A stretch of 64,000 bases of DNA from Streptomyces sp. S.PB5 (GTDB lineage: Bacteria; Actinomycetota; Actinomycetes; Streptomycetales; Streptomycetaceae), in the NCBI RefSeq assembly GCF_030403745.1, contig NZ_JAQMWP010000010.1, positions 186,001-250,000 on the forward strand, given 5' to 3'. Position numbers and translations under genes: made by a program. Below the pieces are notes generated by a model. That model saw nothing but the letters and a program-made list of their open reading frames with translations. It did not search any database and was not told the origin of the DNA. Position 1 is the first letter of the stretch, and each line of letters opens with the position of its first letter. This document shows, in pieces, positions 17,647 to 26,305 of this stretch.

Positions 17647-18588
17647 TCAGTGACACAGCCGGGCCTCGTGCTCCGCGTGCCCGCCCGGCTCCAGCTGGAA
17701 GGTGCAGTGCTCCACGTCGAAGTGGTCGCCGAGGCAGCCCTGGAGCTCGTGGAGCATCTTCTCGTGGCCGATCGCGTTCAGGGCGTCGGAGCGCACCACC
17801 ACATGCGCGGAGAGCACCGGCATCCCGGAGGTGATGGTCCAGGCGTGCAGATCGTGGACGTCCTCGACGCCGTCGAGGGCCAGTATGTGGGCCCGTACCT
17901 CGTCCATGTCGACGTTCTTCGGGGCCGCTTCCAGCAGGACGTCGAGGGTCTCGCGCAGCAGCTTCCAGGTGCGCGGCACGATCATCAGGCCGATGACGAG
18001 GGAGGCGATCGGGTCGGCGGCCTGCCAGCCCGTGGTCAGGATCACCAGCGCCGAGACGATCACCGCGAGCGAGCCCAGCGCGTCCGCCGCGACCTCCAGG
18101 AACGCGCCCCGCACGTTCAGGCTCTCCGCCTGGCCGCGCACCAGCAGCGACAGCGAGATCATGTTCGCGACCAGACCGATCGCACCGAACACGACGGTCA
18201 GCCCGCCCTCGGTGCCCGCGGGCGTGATGAACCGCTGGACCGCCTCGTACAGGACATAGCCGCCGACGCCGAGCAGCAGCAGACAGTTGGCGAGCGCGGC
18301 CAGGATCTCCGCACGGGCGAGGCCGAAGGTGCGCTTCCCGCTCGGCGGGAGGCTCGCGAAGTGGATCGCCATCAAGGCCATGCCGAGGCCCAGCGCGTCC
18401 GTCGCCATGTGGGCCGCGTCCGCGACCAGGGCGAGGGAGTCGGCCATGATGCCGCCGACGATCTCGACCACCATGACGGTGAGCGTGATCGACAGCGCGA
18501 CCCGCAGCCGTCCGCGGTAGGCCGCGGTCGCCGTACCGCCGGTCGGCGCATGCGAGTGCGCGTGTCCGTGGTCGTGCCCAGCCCCCAT
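17647..18588 (-). CDS. Cation diffusion facilitator (CDF) transporter
   Basis: 313 aa, six transmembrane segments, exporting Zn2+ or similar divalent cations. A His-rich N-terminus (HDHGHAHSH) precedes TM1. TM2 carries DAAHMATD, the usual metal site. The TM5 site reads LEVAADALGS, with Glu where E. coli-type CDFs have His; this may alter metal choice. The C-terminal cytoplasmic domain (HDLHAWTI, SAHVVV, HFDVEHCTFQLE) is typical. AGGAGG lies eight bases before the ATG. Downstream of galE on the same strand but separated by a hairpin. Confidence 0.92.
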   Translation of the reverse strand: MGAGHDHGHAHSHAPTGGTATAAYRGRLRVALSITLTVMVVEIVGGIMADSLALVADAAHMATDALGLGMALMAIHFASLPPSGKRTFGLARAEILAALANCLLLLGVGGYVLYEAVQRFITPAGTEGGLTVVFGAIGLVANMISLSLLVRGQAESLNVRGAFLEVAADALGSLAVIVSALVILTTGWQAADPIASLVIGLMIVPRTWKLLRETLDVLLEAAPKNVDMDEVRAHILALDGVEDVHDLHAWTITSGMPVLSAHVVVRSDALNAIGHEKMLHELQGCLGDHFDVEHCTFQLEPGGHAEHEARLCH

Positions 18589-18706
18589 GGAAGCTGCCTC
18601 CTACGCGTTGATCCGGAACAACCCGTCCGGTGTGTTCCGTCCGGGATCACAGTCAACTACGGGTGGGGGGTATCGGGCAACGCGGCACTGAACACCGTTG
18701 TCATGT

Positions 18707-18741
18707 GCCCTGACCTGCGCAAACGATCCGCAGGTCAGGGC
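18707..18741 (-). terminator. Terminator hairpin after galE
   Basis: GCCCTGACCTGCG (18707-18719) and CGCAGGTCAGGGC (18729-18741) pair perfectly over 13 bp with a 9-nt loop, 22 bases past the galE stop. Confidence 0.7.
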
Positions 18742-18762
18742 AGCCGCAGTCCGCCTGCTCCG

Positions 18763-19734
18763 TCACGGGGCGCGGTGCAGCAGCCAGCCCCGCCACGCCG
18801 ACTCGACCATCTCGCGCACCCCTCGCCTCGCGGTCCAGCCCAGCTCCTGTGCGGCTCGCGCGGCGGAGGCGACGGAGACCGGCGCGTCACCGGGGCGCCG
18901 CGCCTCCACGACCGGGGCCCGCCGGTCGCCGCTGACCTCACCGATGACGGTGACCATCTCGCGCACGGAGACGCCCTCGCCGCGGCCGATGTTGACCGTC
19001 AGATCGCCCCGCAGGCCGCCCTCGGAGAGCTTCCTGGCCGCCGACAGATGCGCCTCCGCCAGATCGGCGACATGGATGTAGTCACGGATGCAGGTGCCGT
19101 CCGGCGTCGCGTAGTCGTCACCGAAGATCCGCGGGGCGTCGTCGCGCGTGAGCCGGTCGAAGACCATCGGCACGATGTTGAAGACGCCGGTGTCCGCCAG
19201 TTCGGGAGAGGCTGCGCCCGCCACGTTGAAATAGCGCAGGCACACCGTGGAGATCCCGTGTGCCTGCCCGGCCGCCCGCACCAGCCACTCGCCGGTGAGC
19301 TTCGTCTCGCCGTAGGGGTTCACCGGGGCGCACGGAGTGTCCTCGGTGATCAGTTCCACATCGGGGTTGCCGTAGACGGCGGCCGAGGAGGAGAAGAGGA
19401 AGTGCTCGATCCCGGCCTCGGCGACCGCCTCCAGGAGCGTGGCCAGACCTCCGACGTTCTCCTGGTAGTAGCGCATCGGCTGCGCCACGGACTCGGCGAC
19501 CTGCTTACGCGCGGCGAGATGCACCACGCCCGTCACCTGGTGCTCGGCGAGGACCCGCTTCAGCAGACCGGCGTCCAGCGACGAACCCCGCACGAGCGGT
19601 ACGTCGGCCGGCAGCCGCGCGGGGAACCCGGCCGACAGGTCGTCCAGCGCGACGACGCGCTCCCCGGCCTCCGTCATGGCCCGCGCCACATGGGCCCCTA
19701 TGTATCCCGCTCCGCCTGTGATCAGCCATGTCAT
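18763..19734 (-). CDS. galE: UDP-glucose 4-epimerase
   Basis: 323 aa extended short-chain dehydrogenase that interconverts UDP-Glc and UDP-Gal (or the GlcNAc forms). The NAD-binding GGAGYIG is at residues 7-13, SSSAAVYG holds the active-site Ser, and NPYGETK the catalytic Tyr-xxx-Lys. RDYIHVADL and VNIGRGEGVSV are further family marks. Starts ATG ACA TGG. Divergent from the envelope-polymer genes, for which it could supply an activated sugar. Confidence 0.92.
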   Translation of the reverse strand: MTWLITGGAGYIGAHVARAMTEAGERVVALDDLSAGFPARLPADVPLVRGSSLDAGLLKRVLAEHQVTGVVHLAARKQVAESVAQPMRYYQENVGGLATLLEAVAEAGIEHFLFSSSAAVYGNPDVELITEDTPCAPVNPYGETKLTGEWLVRAAGQAHGISTVCLRYFNVAGAASPELADTGVFNIVPMVFDRLTRDDAPRIFGDDYATPDGTCIRDYIHVADLAEAHLSAARKLSEGGLRGDLTVNIGRGEGVSVREMVTVIGEVSGDRRAPVVEARRPGDAPVSVASAARAAQELGWTARRGVREMVESAWRGWLLHRAP

Positions 19735-19819
19735 GGTCGCCCACCCTATTCCGACCCCCGGCGGCCCCCGCTATGTCCCGGATGCCCGTTCCGCTCGGGC
19801 GCGGTTTGTGGGCGGGGCC

Positions 19820-19842
19820 CGCGATCACCCATGATGATCGCG
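19820..19842. promoter_or_regulatory. Inverted repeat in the galE / polymer-locus divergent region
   Basis: CGCGATCA and TGATCGCG form perfect 8-bp arms around a 7-nt centre, midway in the 291-base gap between divergent galE and the polymer locus. It is a plausible operator for either side. The rest of the gap shows no recognised element apart from an AGGGAG ribosome site at 20011. Confidence 0.45.
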
Positions 19843-20025
19843 GCAAAGGCAGGGGGAGGCGGCGCTGATCGGCCCATGAACGGGCGGTGAACGCGAGTTT
19901 CCCGGCATCCGATAGCCTCTGCCGACATGCCGCCCGCCTGGTGCGCCGAGCCACACGAAGGCCACCAAGGGCGCCCCCACCATGCACATGACCGGCGCCC
20001 CGCGCCGCCCAGGGAGTGAGTTCGG

Positions 20026-21831
20026 TTGCCGACCGCCATCCTCACCGGTCAGCCGGTCCCCGGATCGTCGATCGAGAGCGATCTGCGGTCCCTCGGCTAC
20101 GACGTCCGGGTCGCCTCCGACGCCACCGACGCCGAGACCCTCCTCGCCCAGGTCCCCGGCGCTGAGCGCGTCGCCGTGGTCGACGCCCGGTTCGTCGGCC
20201 ATCTGCACGCCCTGCGCCTCGGCCTCACCGACCCCCGCTTCGACCTCGCCGCGATCCCCGGCGCCGTCACCGCCCAGCCCTCCGGACGCCAGGCCCTGAC
20301 CCGCGCGATGGCCCGCGAGAGCAGCGCGGGCGGCGGTACGACGGTCGCTGTCGGCAGCCTCGCCGACCGCATCGTCACCGCCCTGGACGCCGACGACGCC
20401 GGCGTGCACCACCCCGAGCTCGGCAGCCTCGTCGCCGCCGTCCCCACCGACCCGCAGGCCCGCAACGAGGCACGGCAGGCCGTCGCCGACGTCGACGACG
20501 AAGCCGTACGCCTCAAGTCGGCCGTGAAGTCCCGCGACGGCTTCTTCACCACCCACTTCATCAGCCCGTACTCCCGCTACATCGCCCGCTGGTGCGCCCG
20601 CCACGGCCTCACCCCGAACCACGTCACCACCGCCTCCCTGCTCACCGCCCTCATCGCGGCGAGCTGTGCGGCCACCGGCACCCGGATCGGGTTCATCGCG
20701 GCGGGCGTCCTGCTGATCGCGTCCTTCGTCCTGGACTGCGTCGACGGCCAGATCGCCCGCTACGCCCTGCAGTACTCCACGCTCGGCGCCTGGCTGGACG
20801 CCACCTTCGACCGGGCCAAGGAGTACGCCTACTACGCGGGCCTCGCGCTGGGAGCGGCCCGCGGCGACGACGACGTATGGGCGCTCGCGCTGGGTGCGAT
20901 GATCCTGCAGACCTGCCGGCACGTCGTCGACTTCTCCTTCAACGAGGCGAACCACGACGCCACCGCCAACACCAGCCCCACGGCCGCCCTCTCGGACAAG
21001 CTCGACAGCGTCGGCTGGACGGTGTGGATCCGCCGCATGATCGTGCTGCCGATCGGTGAGCGCTGGGCGATGATCGCGATCCTGACGGCGGCCACGACGC
21101 CCCGGATCACCTTCTACGCGCTGCTCATCGGGTGCGCGTTCGCGGCGACGTACACCACGGCGGGCCGGGTGCTGCGGTCGCTGACCCGCAAGGCCAAGCG
21201 GACCGACCGGGCGGCGCAGGCGTTGGCGGACCTCACGGACTCCGGTCCCCTCGCCGAGTTCCTCGGCCGCCTCGCGCGCGGCGTCGCGAGCCGTGGTCCG
21301 GCCTACGTCGCGTTCGCCGCCGGAGCCCTCGTGGTGCTCGGCGCCGCACTCGCCCCGTACGGCAGCTGGTGGCCCGTCCTGGGCGCCGCCGTCTACGTCC
21401 TGCTGTCACCCGTGGCCCTGCAGCGCCCCCTCAAGGGCGCCCTCGACTGGCTCGTCCCGCCCGTCTTCCGCGCCGCCGAGTACTGCACCGTCCTGGTCCT
21501 GGCCGCCAAAGCGGACGTGAACGGAGCCCTTCCTGCGGCTTTCGGGCTGGTGGCCGCGGTCGCCTACCATCACTACGACACGGTGTACCGCATCCGCGGC
21601 AACGCCGGCGCGTCCCCGGCCTGGCTGGTACGCGCCATCGGGGGGCACGAAGGACGGACGCTGCTCGTCACCGTCCTGGCCGCCGCGCTCACCGCCTCGC
21701 AGTTCAAGGTCGCGCTGACGGCGCTCGCCGTGGCCGTGGCCCTCGTGGTGCTCGTCGAGAGCATCCGCTTCTGGGTGGCTGCCCATTTGGGCGGCGCGCC
21801 CGCCGTACACGATGAAGGAGAACCCGCATGA
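20026..21831 (+). CDS. Fusion: degenerate nucleotidyltransferase-like region + CDP-alcohol phosphotransferase + C-terminal membrane domain (DUF5941-like)
   Basis: 601 aa from TTG 20026, the only start matching AGGGAG nine bases upstream. Residues 1-165 look like a worn sugar/polyol nucleotidyltransferase half. A DGFFTTH linker then leads to a CDP-alcohol phosphotransferase with the complete motif: Asp237, Asp240-Gly, Ala244-Arg, Gly254, Asp258, Asp262. Residues about 410-600 add several further membrane helices, which I recall as DUF5941. The order recalls inositol-1-P cytidylyltransferase/DIPP synthase fusions. It should join a CDP-activated polyol to an acceptor at the membrane. First gene of a seven-gene run; its stop overlaps the next ATG (ATGA). 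Confidence 0.82.
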   Translation: MPTAILTGQPVPGSSIESDLRSLGYDVRVASDATDAETLLAQVPGAERVAVVDARFVGHLHALRLGLTDPRFDLAAIPGAVTAQPSGRQALTRAMARESSAGGGTTVAVGSLADRIVTALDADDAGVHHPELGSLVAAVPTDPQARNEARQAVADVDDEAVRLKSAVKSRDGFFTTHFISPYSRYIARWCARHGLTPNHVTTASLLTALIAASCAATGTRIGFIAAGVLLIASFVLDCVDGQIARYALQYSTLGAWLDATFDRAKEYAYYAGLALGAARGDDDVWALALGAMILQTCRHVVDFSFNEANHDATANTSPTAALSDKLDSVGWTVWIRRMIVLPIGERWAMIAILTAATTPRITFYALLIGCAFAATYTTAGRVLRSLTRKAKRTDRAAQALADLTDSGPLAEFLGRLARGVASRGPAYVAFAAGALVVLGAALAPYGSWWPVLGAAVYVLLSPVALQRPLKGALDWLVPPVFRAAEYCTVLVLAAKADVNGALPAAFGLVAAVAYHHYDTVYRIRGNAGASPAWLVRAIGGHEGRTLLVTVLAAALTASQFKVALTALAVAVALVVLVESIRFWVAAHLGGAPAVHDEGEPA

Positions 21832-22580
21832 TCGGCCTCGTGCTGGCGGCCGGCGCCGGACGGCGTCTGCGCCCCTACACCGACAGCCTTCCCAAGGCTC
21901 TGGTGCCGGTGGGCCCCGCGGGCATAGAGGGCGAACCGACGGTTCTCGACCTGACGCTCGGCAACTTCGCCGAGATCGGTCTGACCGAGGTCGCGATCAT
22001 CGTCGGCTACCGCAAGGAAGCCGTGTACGCGCGCAAGGAGGCGCTGGAGGCGAAGTACGGCCTCAAGCTCACCCTCATCGACAACGACAAGGCCGAGGAG
22101 TGGAACAACGCCTACTCCCTGTGGTGCGGCCGTGACGCCCTCAAGGACGGCGTGATCCTCGCCAACGGCGACACCGTGCACCCGGTCTCCGTCGAGAAGA
22201 CGCTGCTCGCCGCCCGCGGCGACGGCAAGAAGATCATCCTCGCGCTCGACGCCGTGAAGTCCCTCGCGGACGAGGAGATGAAGGTCGTCGTGGACCCCGC
22301 CAAGGGCGTCCAGAAGATCACCAAGCTGATGGACCCCGCCGAGGCCACCGGCGAGTACATCGGTGTCACCCTGATCGAGGGCGACGCCGCCCCCGAGCTG
22401 GCCGACGCGCTGAAGACGGTCTGGGAGACCGACCCGCAGCAGTTCTACGAGCACGGCTACCAGGAACTCGTGAACCGCGGCTTCAGGATCGACGTCGCGC
22501 CGATCGGCGACGTCAAGTGGGTCGAGATCGACAATCACGACGATCTCGCCCGCGGACGGGAGATCGCGTGCCAGTACTGA
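21828..22580 (+). CDS. LicC/IPCT-like cytidylyltransferase
   Basis: 250 aa nucleotidyltransferase. LAAGAGRRLRPYTDSLPKALVPVG is the nucleotide-binding signature, seen at residues 5-28. EEWNNAYSLW resembles the NN.YSL motif of choline-phosphate (LicC) and inositol-1-phosphate cytidylyltransferases. ILANGDTVHP supplies a metal Asp and KWVEIDNHDDL closes the fold. It likely makes a CDP-polyol from CTP and a polyol phosphate, which the flanking CDP-alcohol phosphotransferases would use. It would replace the worn domain in the upstream fusion. Overlaps both neighbours. Confidence 0.85.
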   Translation: MIGLVLAAGAGRRLRPYTDSLPKALVPVGPAGIEGEPTVLDLTLGNFAEIGLTEVAIIVGYRKEAVYARKEALEAKYGLKLTLIDNDKAEEWNNAYSLWCGRDALKDGVILANGDTVHPVSVEKTLLAARGDGKKIILALDAVKSLADEEMKVVVDPAKGVQKITKLMDPAEATGEYIGVTLIEGDAAPELADALKTVWETDPQQFYEHGYQELVNRGFRIDVAPIGDVKWVEIDNHDDLARGREIACQY

Positions 22581-23629
22581 CGAGGCTCATCCCCTCGCCG
22601 GTCGTCGTGGACATCCGCCCGGGTGCCCTCGACGACCTGGCCTCCGTGCTCGCCGACGAGCGCGTCTCGCACTCCGGCAGGCTCGCCGTCGCCGTCAGCG
22701 GCGGCTCCGGCGCCCGGCTGCGCCGGCGGCTCGAACCGACGCTGCCCGGCGCCACCTGGTACGAGGTCGGCGGCGGCACCCTCGACGACGCGGTCCGGCT
22801 GGCGAGCGACATAAGGGCAGGGCACTACGACGCGGTCGTCGGGCTCGGCGGCGGCAAGATCATCGACTGCGCCAAGTTCGCCGCGGCGCGCGTCGGCCTG
22901 CCGCTGGTCGCCGTGCCGACGAACCTCGCGCACGACGGCCTGTGCTCCCCGGTCGCGACCCTCGACAACGACGCGGGCCGCGGCTCCTACGGCGTGCCGA
23001 ACCCGATCGCGGTCGTCATCGACCTCGACGTCATCCACCAGGCGCCGGCCCGGTTCGTGCGCGCGGGGATCGGCGACGCCGTCTCCAACGTCTCCGCGAT
23101 CGCGGACTGGGAGCTCGCCAACCGCGTCAAGGGCGAGAAGATCGACGGCCTCGCCGCCGCGATCGCCCGCCAGGCCGGCGAGGCCGTCCTGCGGCACCCC
23201 GGCGGCATAGGGGACACCGACTTCCTCCAGGTGCTCGCCGAGGCGCTCGTCCTCAGCGGTATCGCGATGTCGGTCTCGGGCGACTCCCGCCCGTCCTCCG
23301 GCGCCTGCCACGAGATCAACCACGCCTTCGACCTGCTCTTCCCCAAGCGCGCCGCCGCCCACGGCGAGCAGTGCGGCCTGGGCGCCACCTTCGCGATGTT
23401 CCTGCGGGGTGCGCACGAGGAGTCGGCGTACATGGCCTCGGTGCTGCGCCGGCACGGACTTCCCGTGCTGCCCGAGGAGATCGGCTTCACCGTGGACGAG
23501 TTCGTCCGCGCCGTGGAGTTCGCCCCGGAGACCCGGCCCGGCCGGTACACCATCCTCGAACACCTCGACCTCAAGCCCGACCAGATCAAGGATCTCTACG
23601 TCGACTATGTCAAGACCATCGGTAGCTGA
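22568..23629 (+). CDS. Glycerol-1-phosphate dehydrogenase family (AraM/EgsA-like) enzyme
   Basis: 353 aa from GTG 22568, overlapping the cytidylyltransferase by 13 bases. NAD-binding VGLGGGKIIDCAKFAA is near residue 92, then VPTNLAHDGLCSP. The metal ligands of the G1PDH group are visible as Asp in GIGDAVSN, His in GACHEINHA and His in AAHGEQCG. Family members reduce DHAP to sn-glycerol-1-phosphate, the enantiomer used in archaeal lipids and by B. subtilis AraM. Beside a cytidylyltransferase it probably supplies the polyol phosphate. A different ketose phosphate substrate is possible. Confidence 0.85.
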   Translation: MPVLTRLIPSPVVVDIRPGALDDLASVLADERVSHSGRLAVAVSGGSGARLRRRLEPTLPGATWYEVGGGTLDDAVRLASDIRAGHYDAVVGLGGGKIIDCAKFAAARVGLPLVAVPTNLAHDGLCSPVATLDNDAGRGSYGVPNPIAVVIDLDVIHQAPARFVRAGIGDAVSNVSAIADWELANRVKGEKIDGLAAAIARQAGEAVLRHPGGIGDTDFLQVLAEALVLSGIAMSVSGDSRPSSGACHEINHAFDLLFPKRAAAHGEQCGLGATFAMFLRGAHEESAYMASVLRRHGLPVLPEEIGFTVDEFVRAVEFAPETRPGRYTILEHLDLKPDQIKDLYVDYVKTIGS

Positions 23630-24386
23630 ACTCCGTCCGGTCGTGCACCCCGCAGGGGTCAAGGACCGGCGCAGCGGTGAGCACTGGATGGGGCGCCTCT
23701 ACATGCGCGAGGTGTCCCTGCGGGTCGACCGCTACCTGGTCAACACCAGGGTCACGCCCAACCAGCTCACGTACCTGATGACCGTCTTCGGTGTCCTTGC
23801 GGCCCCGGCACTGATCGTGCCGGGGATCCCGGGGGCCGTGCTCGGTGTGGTCTGTGTGCAGATGTATCTGCTCCTCGACTGCGTCGACGGCGAGATCGCC
23901 CGCTGGAAGAAGCAGTACTCGCTGGGCGGCGTCTACCTGGACCGGGTCGGGGCGTATCTCACCGACGCCGCCGTCCTTGTCGGCTTCGGTCTGCGCGCCG
24001 CCGACGTCTTCGGCTCCGGCCGGATCGACTGGCTGTGGGCCTTCCTCGGCACACTCGCCGCGCTCGGCGCCATCCTGATCAAGGCGGAGACCGACCTCGT
24101 CGGCGTCGCCCGCCACCAGGCCGGCAAGCCGCCGGTCCAGGAGGCCGCGTCCGAGATGCGCTCCTCCGGCATGGCCGTGGCCCGCAGGGCCGCCGCCATG
24201 CTCAAGTTCCACCGCCTCATCCTCGGCATCGAGGCGTCCCTGCTGATCCTGATCCTCGCGGTCGCCGACGAGATGCGCGGCGACCTGTACTGGTCCCGCC
24301 TCGGTGTCGCGGTCCTGGCCGGTATCGCGCTGCTCCAGACGCTGCTGCACCTGGTGTCCATCCTTGCGTCGAGCAGGCTGAAGTGA
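23607..24386 (+). CDS. CDP-alcohol phosphotransferase family protein with altered motif
   Basis: 259 aa; ATG 23607 lies 23 bases inside the previous gene. Membrane helices surround the family motif: Asp91, Asp94-Gly95, Ala98-Arg99, Gly108 and Asp112 are present, but the position of the final Asp is Ala116 (DRVGAY). That last Asp is proposed as the base in characterised members. The protein may use another residue, act on a different acceptor, or have lost catalysis and assist the 601-aa paralogue. The next gene starts inside its stop (GTGA). Confidence 0.82.
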   Translation: MSRPSVAELRPVVHPAGVKDRRSGEHWMGRLYMREVSLRVDRYLVNTRVTPNQLTYLMTVFGVLAAPALIVPGIPGAVLGVVCVQMYLLLDCVDGEIARWKKQYSLGGVYLDRVGAYLTDAAVLVGFGLRAADVFGSGRIDWLWAFLGTLAALGAILIKAETDLVGVARHQAGKPPVQEAASEMRSSGMAVARRAAAMLKFHRLILGIEASLLILILAVADEMRGDLYWSRLGVAVLAGIALLQTLLHLVSILASSRLK

Positions 24387-25279
24387 GCGCCCCCGGCAGC
24401 GCCCCGCTGAAGGTCGGCGCGGTCATCATCACCATGGGCAACCGCCCCGACGAGCTCCGCGCCCTGCTCGACTCGGTCGCCAAGCAGGACGGCGACCGCG
24501 TCGAGGTGGTCGTCGTCGGCAACGGCTCGCCCGTGCCCGAGGTCCCCGAGGGCGTCCGCACGATCGAGCTGCCCGAGAACCTCGGCATCCCCGGCGGCCG
24601 CAACGTCGGCATCGAGGCGTTCGGGCCCAGCGGCCGTGACGTCGACATATTGCTCTTCCTCGACGACGACGGCCTCCTCGCGGGCCACGACACCGCCGAG
24701 CTGTGCCGCACGGCGTTCGCCGAAGACCCCAGGCTCGGCATCGTCAGCTTCCGCATCGCCGACCCGGACACCGGCGTCACCCAGCGCCGCCACGTCCCCC
24801 GGCTGCGCGCCTCGGACCCGATGCGCTCCTCCCGGGTGACCACCTTCCTCGGCGGCGCCAACGCCGTACGCACCCAGGTCTTCGCCGAAGTCGGGGGCCT
24901 GCCGGACGAATTCTTCTACGCCCACGAGGAAACCGACCTGGCATGGCGGGCCCTCGACGCGGGCTGGATGATCGACTACCGGTCCGACATGGTGCTGTAC
25001 CACCCCACGACCGCGCCCTCGCGGCACGCGGTCTACCACCGCATGGTCGCCCGCAACCGCGTCTGGCTCGCCCGCCGCAACCTCCCCGCCCTCCTGGTCC
25101 CGGTCTACCTCGGGGTCTGGATGCTGCTCACCCTGCTGCGCCGCCCCTCCCGGCCCGCGCTGAAGGCCTGGTTCGGCGGATTCCGCGAGGGCTGGAGCAC
25201 CGCGTGCGGCCCACGCAAGCCGATGAAGTGGCGTACGGTGTGGCGGCTGACCCGACTGGGCCGGCCCCCGGTCATCTGA
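24383..25279 (+). CDS. Glycosyltransferase family 2
   Basis: 298 aa GT-A fold enzyme. GAVIITMGNR start, VVVGNGS, and the nucleotide-sugar motif FLDDDG near residue 95. FLGGANAVRT and the acidic HEETDLAWR, near residue 195, are the usual acceptor and base region. A hydrophobic segment near 245 (LVPVYLGVWMLLTLL) suggests membrane attachment. It probably adds a sugar to the polyol-phosphate product of its neighbours. GTG start overlaps the upstream stop. Confidence 0.88.
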   Translation: MSAPGSAPLKVGAVIITMGNRPDELRALLDSVAKQDGDRVEVVVVGNGSPVPEVPEGVRTIELPENLGIPGGRNVGIEAFGPSGRDVDILLFLDDDGLLAGHDTAELCRTAFAEDPRLGIVSFRIADPDTGVTQRRHVPRLRASDPMRSSRVTTFLGGANAVRTQVFAEVGGLPDEFFYAHEETDLAWRALDAGWMIDYRSDMVLYHPTTAPSRHAVYHRMVARNRVWLARRNLPALLVPVYLGVWMLLTLLRRPSRPALKAWFGGFREGWSTACGPRKPMKWRTVWRLTRLGRPPVI

Positions 25280-25375
25280 CAAGCTCGATTCCGAGAGCCA
25301 CCGGGTCCGCCCGGTCAAGGCTCATGCCCAAGCCCGCACAGGCTGCGCATCTCGAAGACGAAAGTGTTTCCACCA

Positions 25376-26305
25376 GTGAGTGAGACAACGCATGACGGCG
25401 GAGTCGCGGTGACCACGCCTCCGTCGCCCGACGAGGGCCTCACGGCGGCACAGCTCGCCGACAAGTACGGGCTGTCCGTGAGCGGCGCCCGCCCCTCGCT
25501 CGTCGAGTACGTCCGCCAGCTCTGGGCCCGACGTCACTTCATCCTCGCCTTCTCGCGGGCGAAGCTGACCGCCCAGTACAGCCAGGCCAAGCTCGGGCAG
25601 CTGTGGCAGGTGGTGACCCCGCTGCTGAACGCCGCGGTGTACTTCTTCATCTTCGGCGTGATCCTGGAGGCCGACCGGGGCATGTCCCGCGAGGTCTACA
25701 TCCCGTTCCTGGTCACGGGCGTCTTCGTGTTCACCTTCACGCAGAGCTCCGTCATGGCGGGCGTCCGCGCGATCTCCGGCAACCTCGGTCTGGTCCGCGC
25801 CCTGCACTTCCCGCGCGCCTCGCTGCCGGTCTCCTTCGCGCTCCAGCAGCTCCAGCAGCTGCTCGCCTCGATGCTGGTGCTGTTCGCGGTGACCTGTGTC
25901 TTCGGCAGCTACCCGGACCTGTCGTGGGCGCTGATCGTCCCGGTCCTGGCCCTGCAGTTCCTCTTCAACACCGGCCTCGCCCTGATCATGGCCCGGGCCG
26001 GCGCCAAGACCCCGGACCTGGCCCAGCTGATGCCGTTCGTGATGCGTACGTGGATGTACGCGTCGGGCGTGATGTTCTCCATCCCGATCATGCTGGAGGA
26101 CAAGCCGGCCTGGCTCGCCGATGTCCTGCAGTGGAACCCGGCGGCGATCTACATGGACCTCATGCGCTTCGCCCTCATCGACGGCTACGGCTCCGAGAAC
26201 CTCCCCGAGCACGTCTGGGCCGCCGCCGGCGGCTGGGCGGTGCTCTTCGCGCTCGGCGGCTTCGTCTACTTCTGGAAGGCGGAAGAGAGGTACGGCCGTG
26301 GCTGA
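25376..26305 (+). CDS. ABC-2 type permease, TagG-like polysaccharide/teichoic-acid exporter
   Basis: About 309 aa from GTG 25376; GTG 25364 is an alternative four codons upstream, and neither has a strong ribosome site. A hydrophilic N-terminus (LTAAQLADKYGLSVSG) is followed by LGQLWQVVTPLLNA and six membrane helices, ending with FVYFWKAEERYGRG. This is the TagG/Wzm layout. With the ATPase overlapping it, it would flip a lipid-linked polymer outward. Confidence 0.87.
   Translation: MSETTHDGGVAVTTPPSPDEGLTAAQLADKYGLSVSGARPSLVEYVRQLWARRHFILAFSRAKLTAQYSQAKLGQLWQVVTPLLNAAVYFFIFGVILEADRGMSREVYIPFLVTGVFVFTFTQSSVMAGVRAISGNLGLVRALHFPRASLPVSFALQQLQQLLASMLVLFAVTCVFGSYPDLSWALIVPVLALQFLFNTGLALIMARAGAKTPDLAQLMPFVMRTWMYASGVMFSIPIMLEDKPAWLADVLQWNPAAIYMDLMRFALIDGYGSENLPEHVWAAAGGWAVLFALGGFVYFWKAEERYGRG

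Noticed and set aside
17107..19890. 927-codon + strand frame over idi, CDF and galE
   Set aside because: Antisense to three clear genes; the translated sequence lacks any domain.
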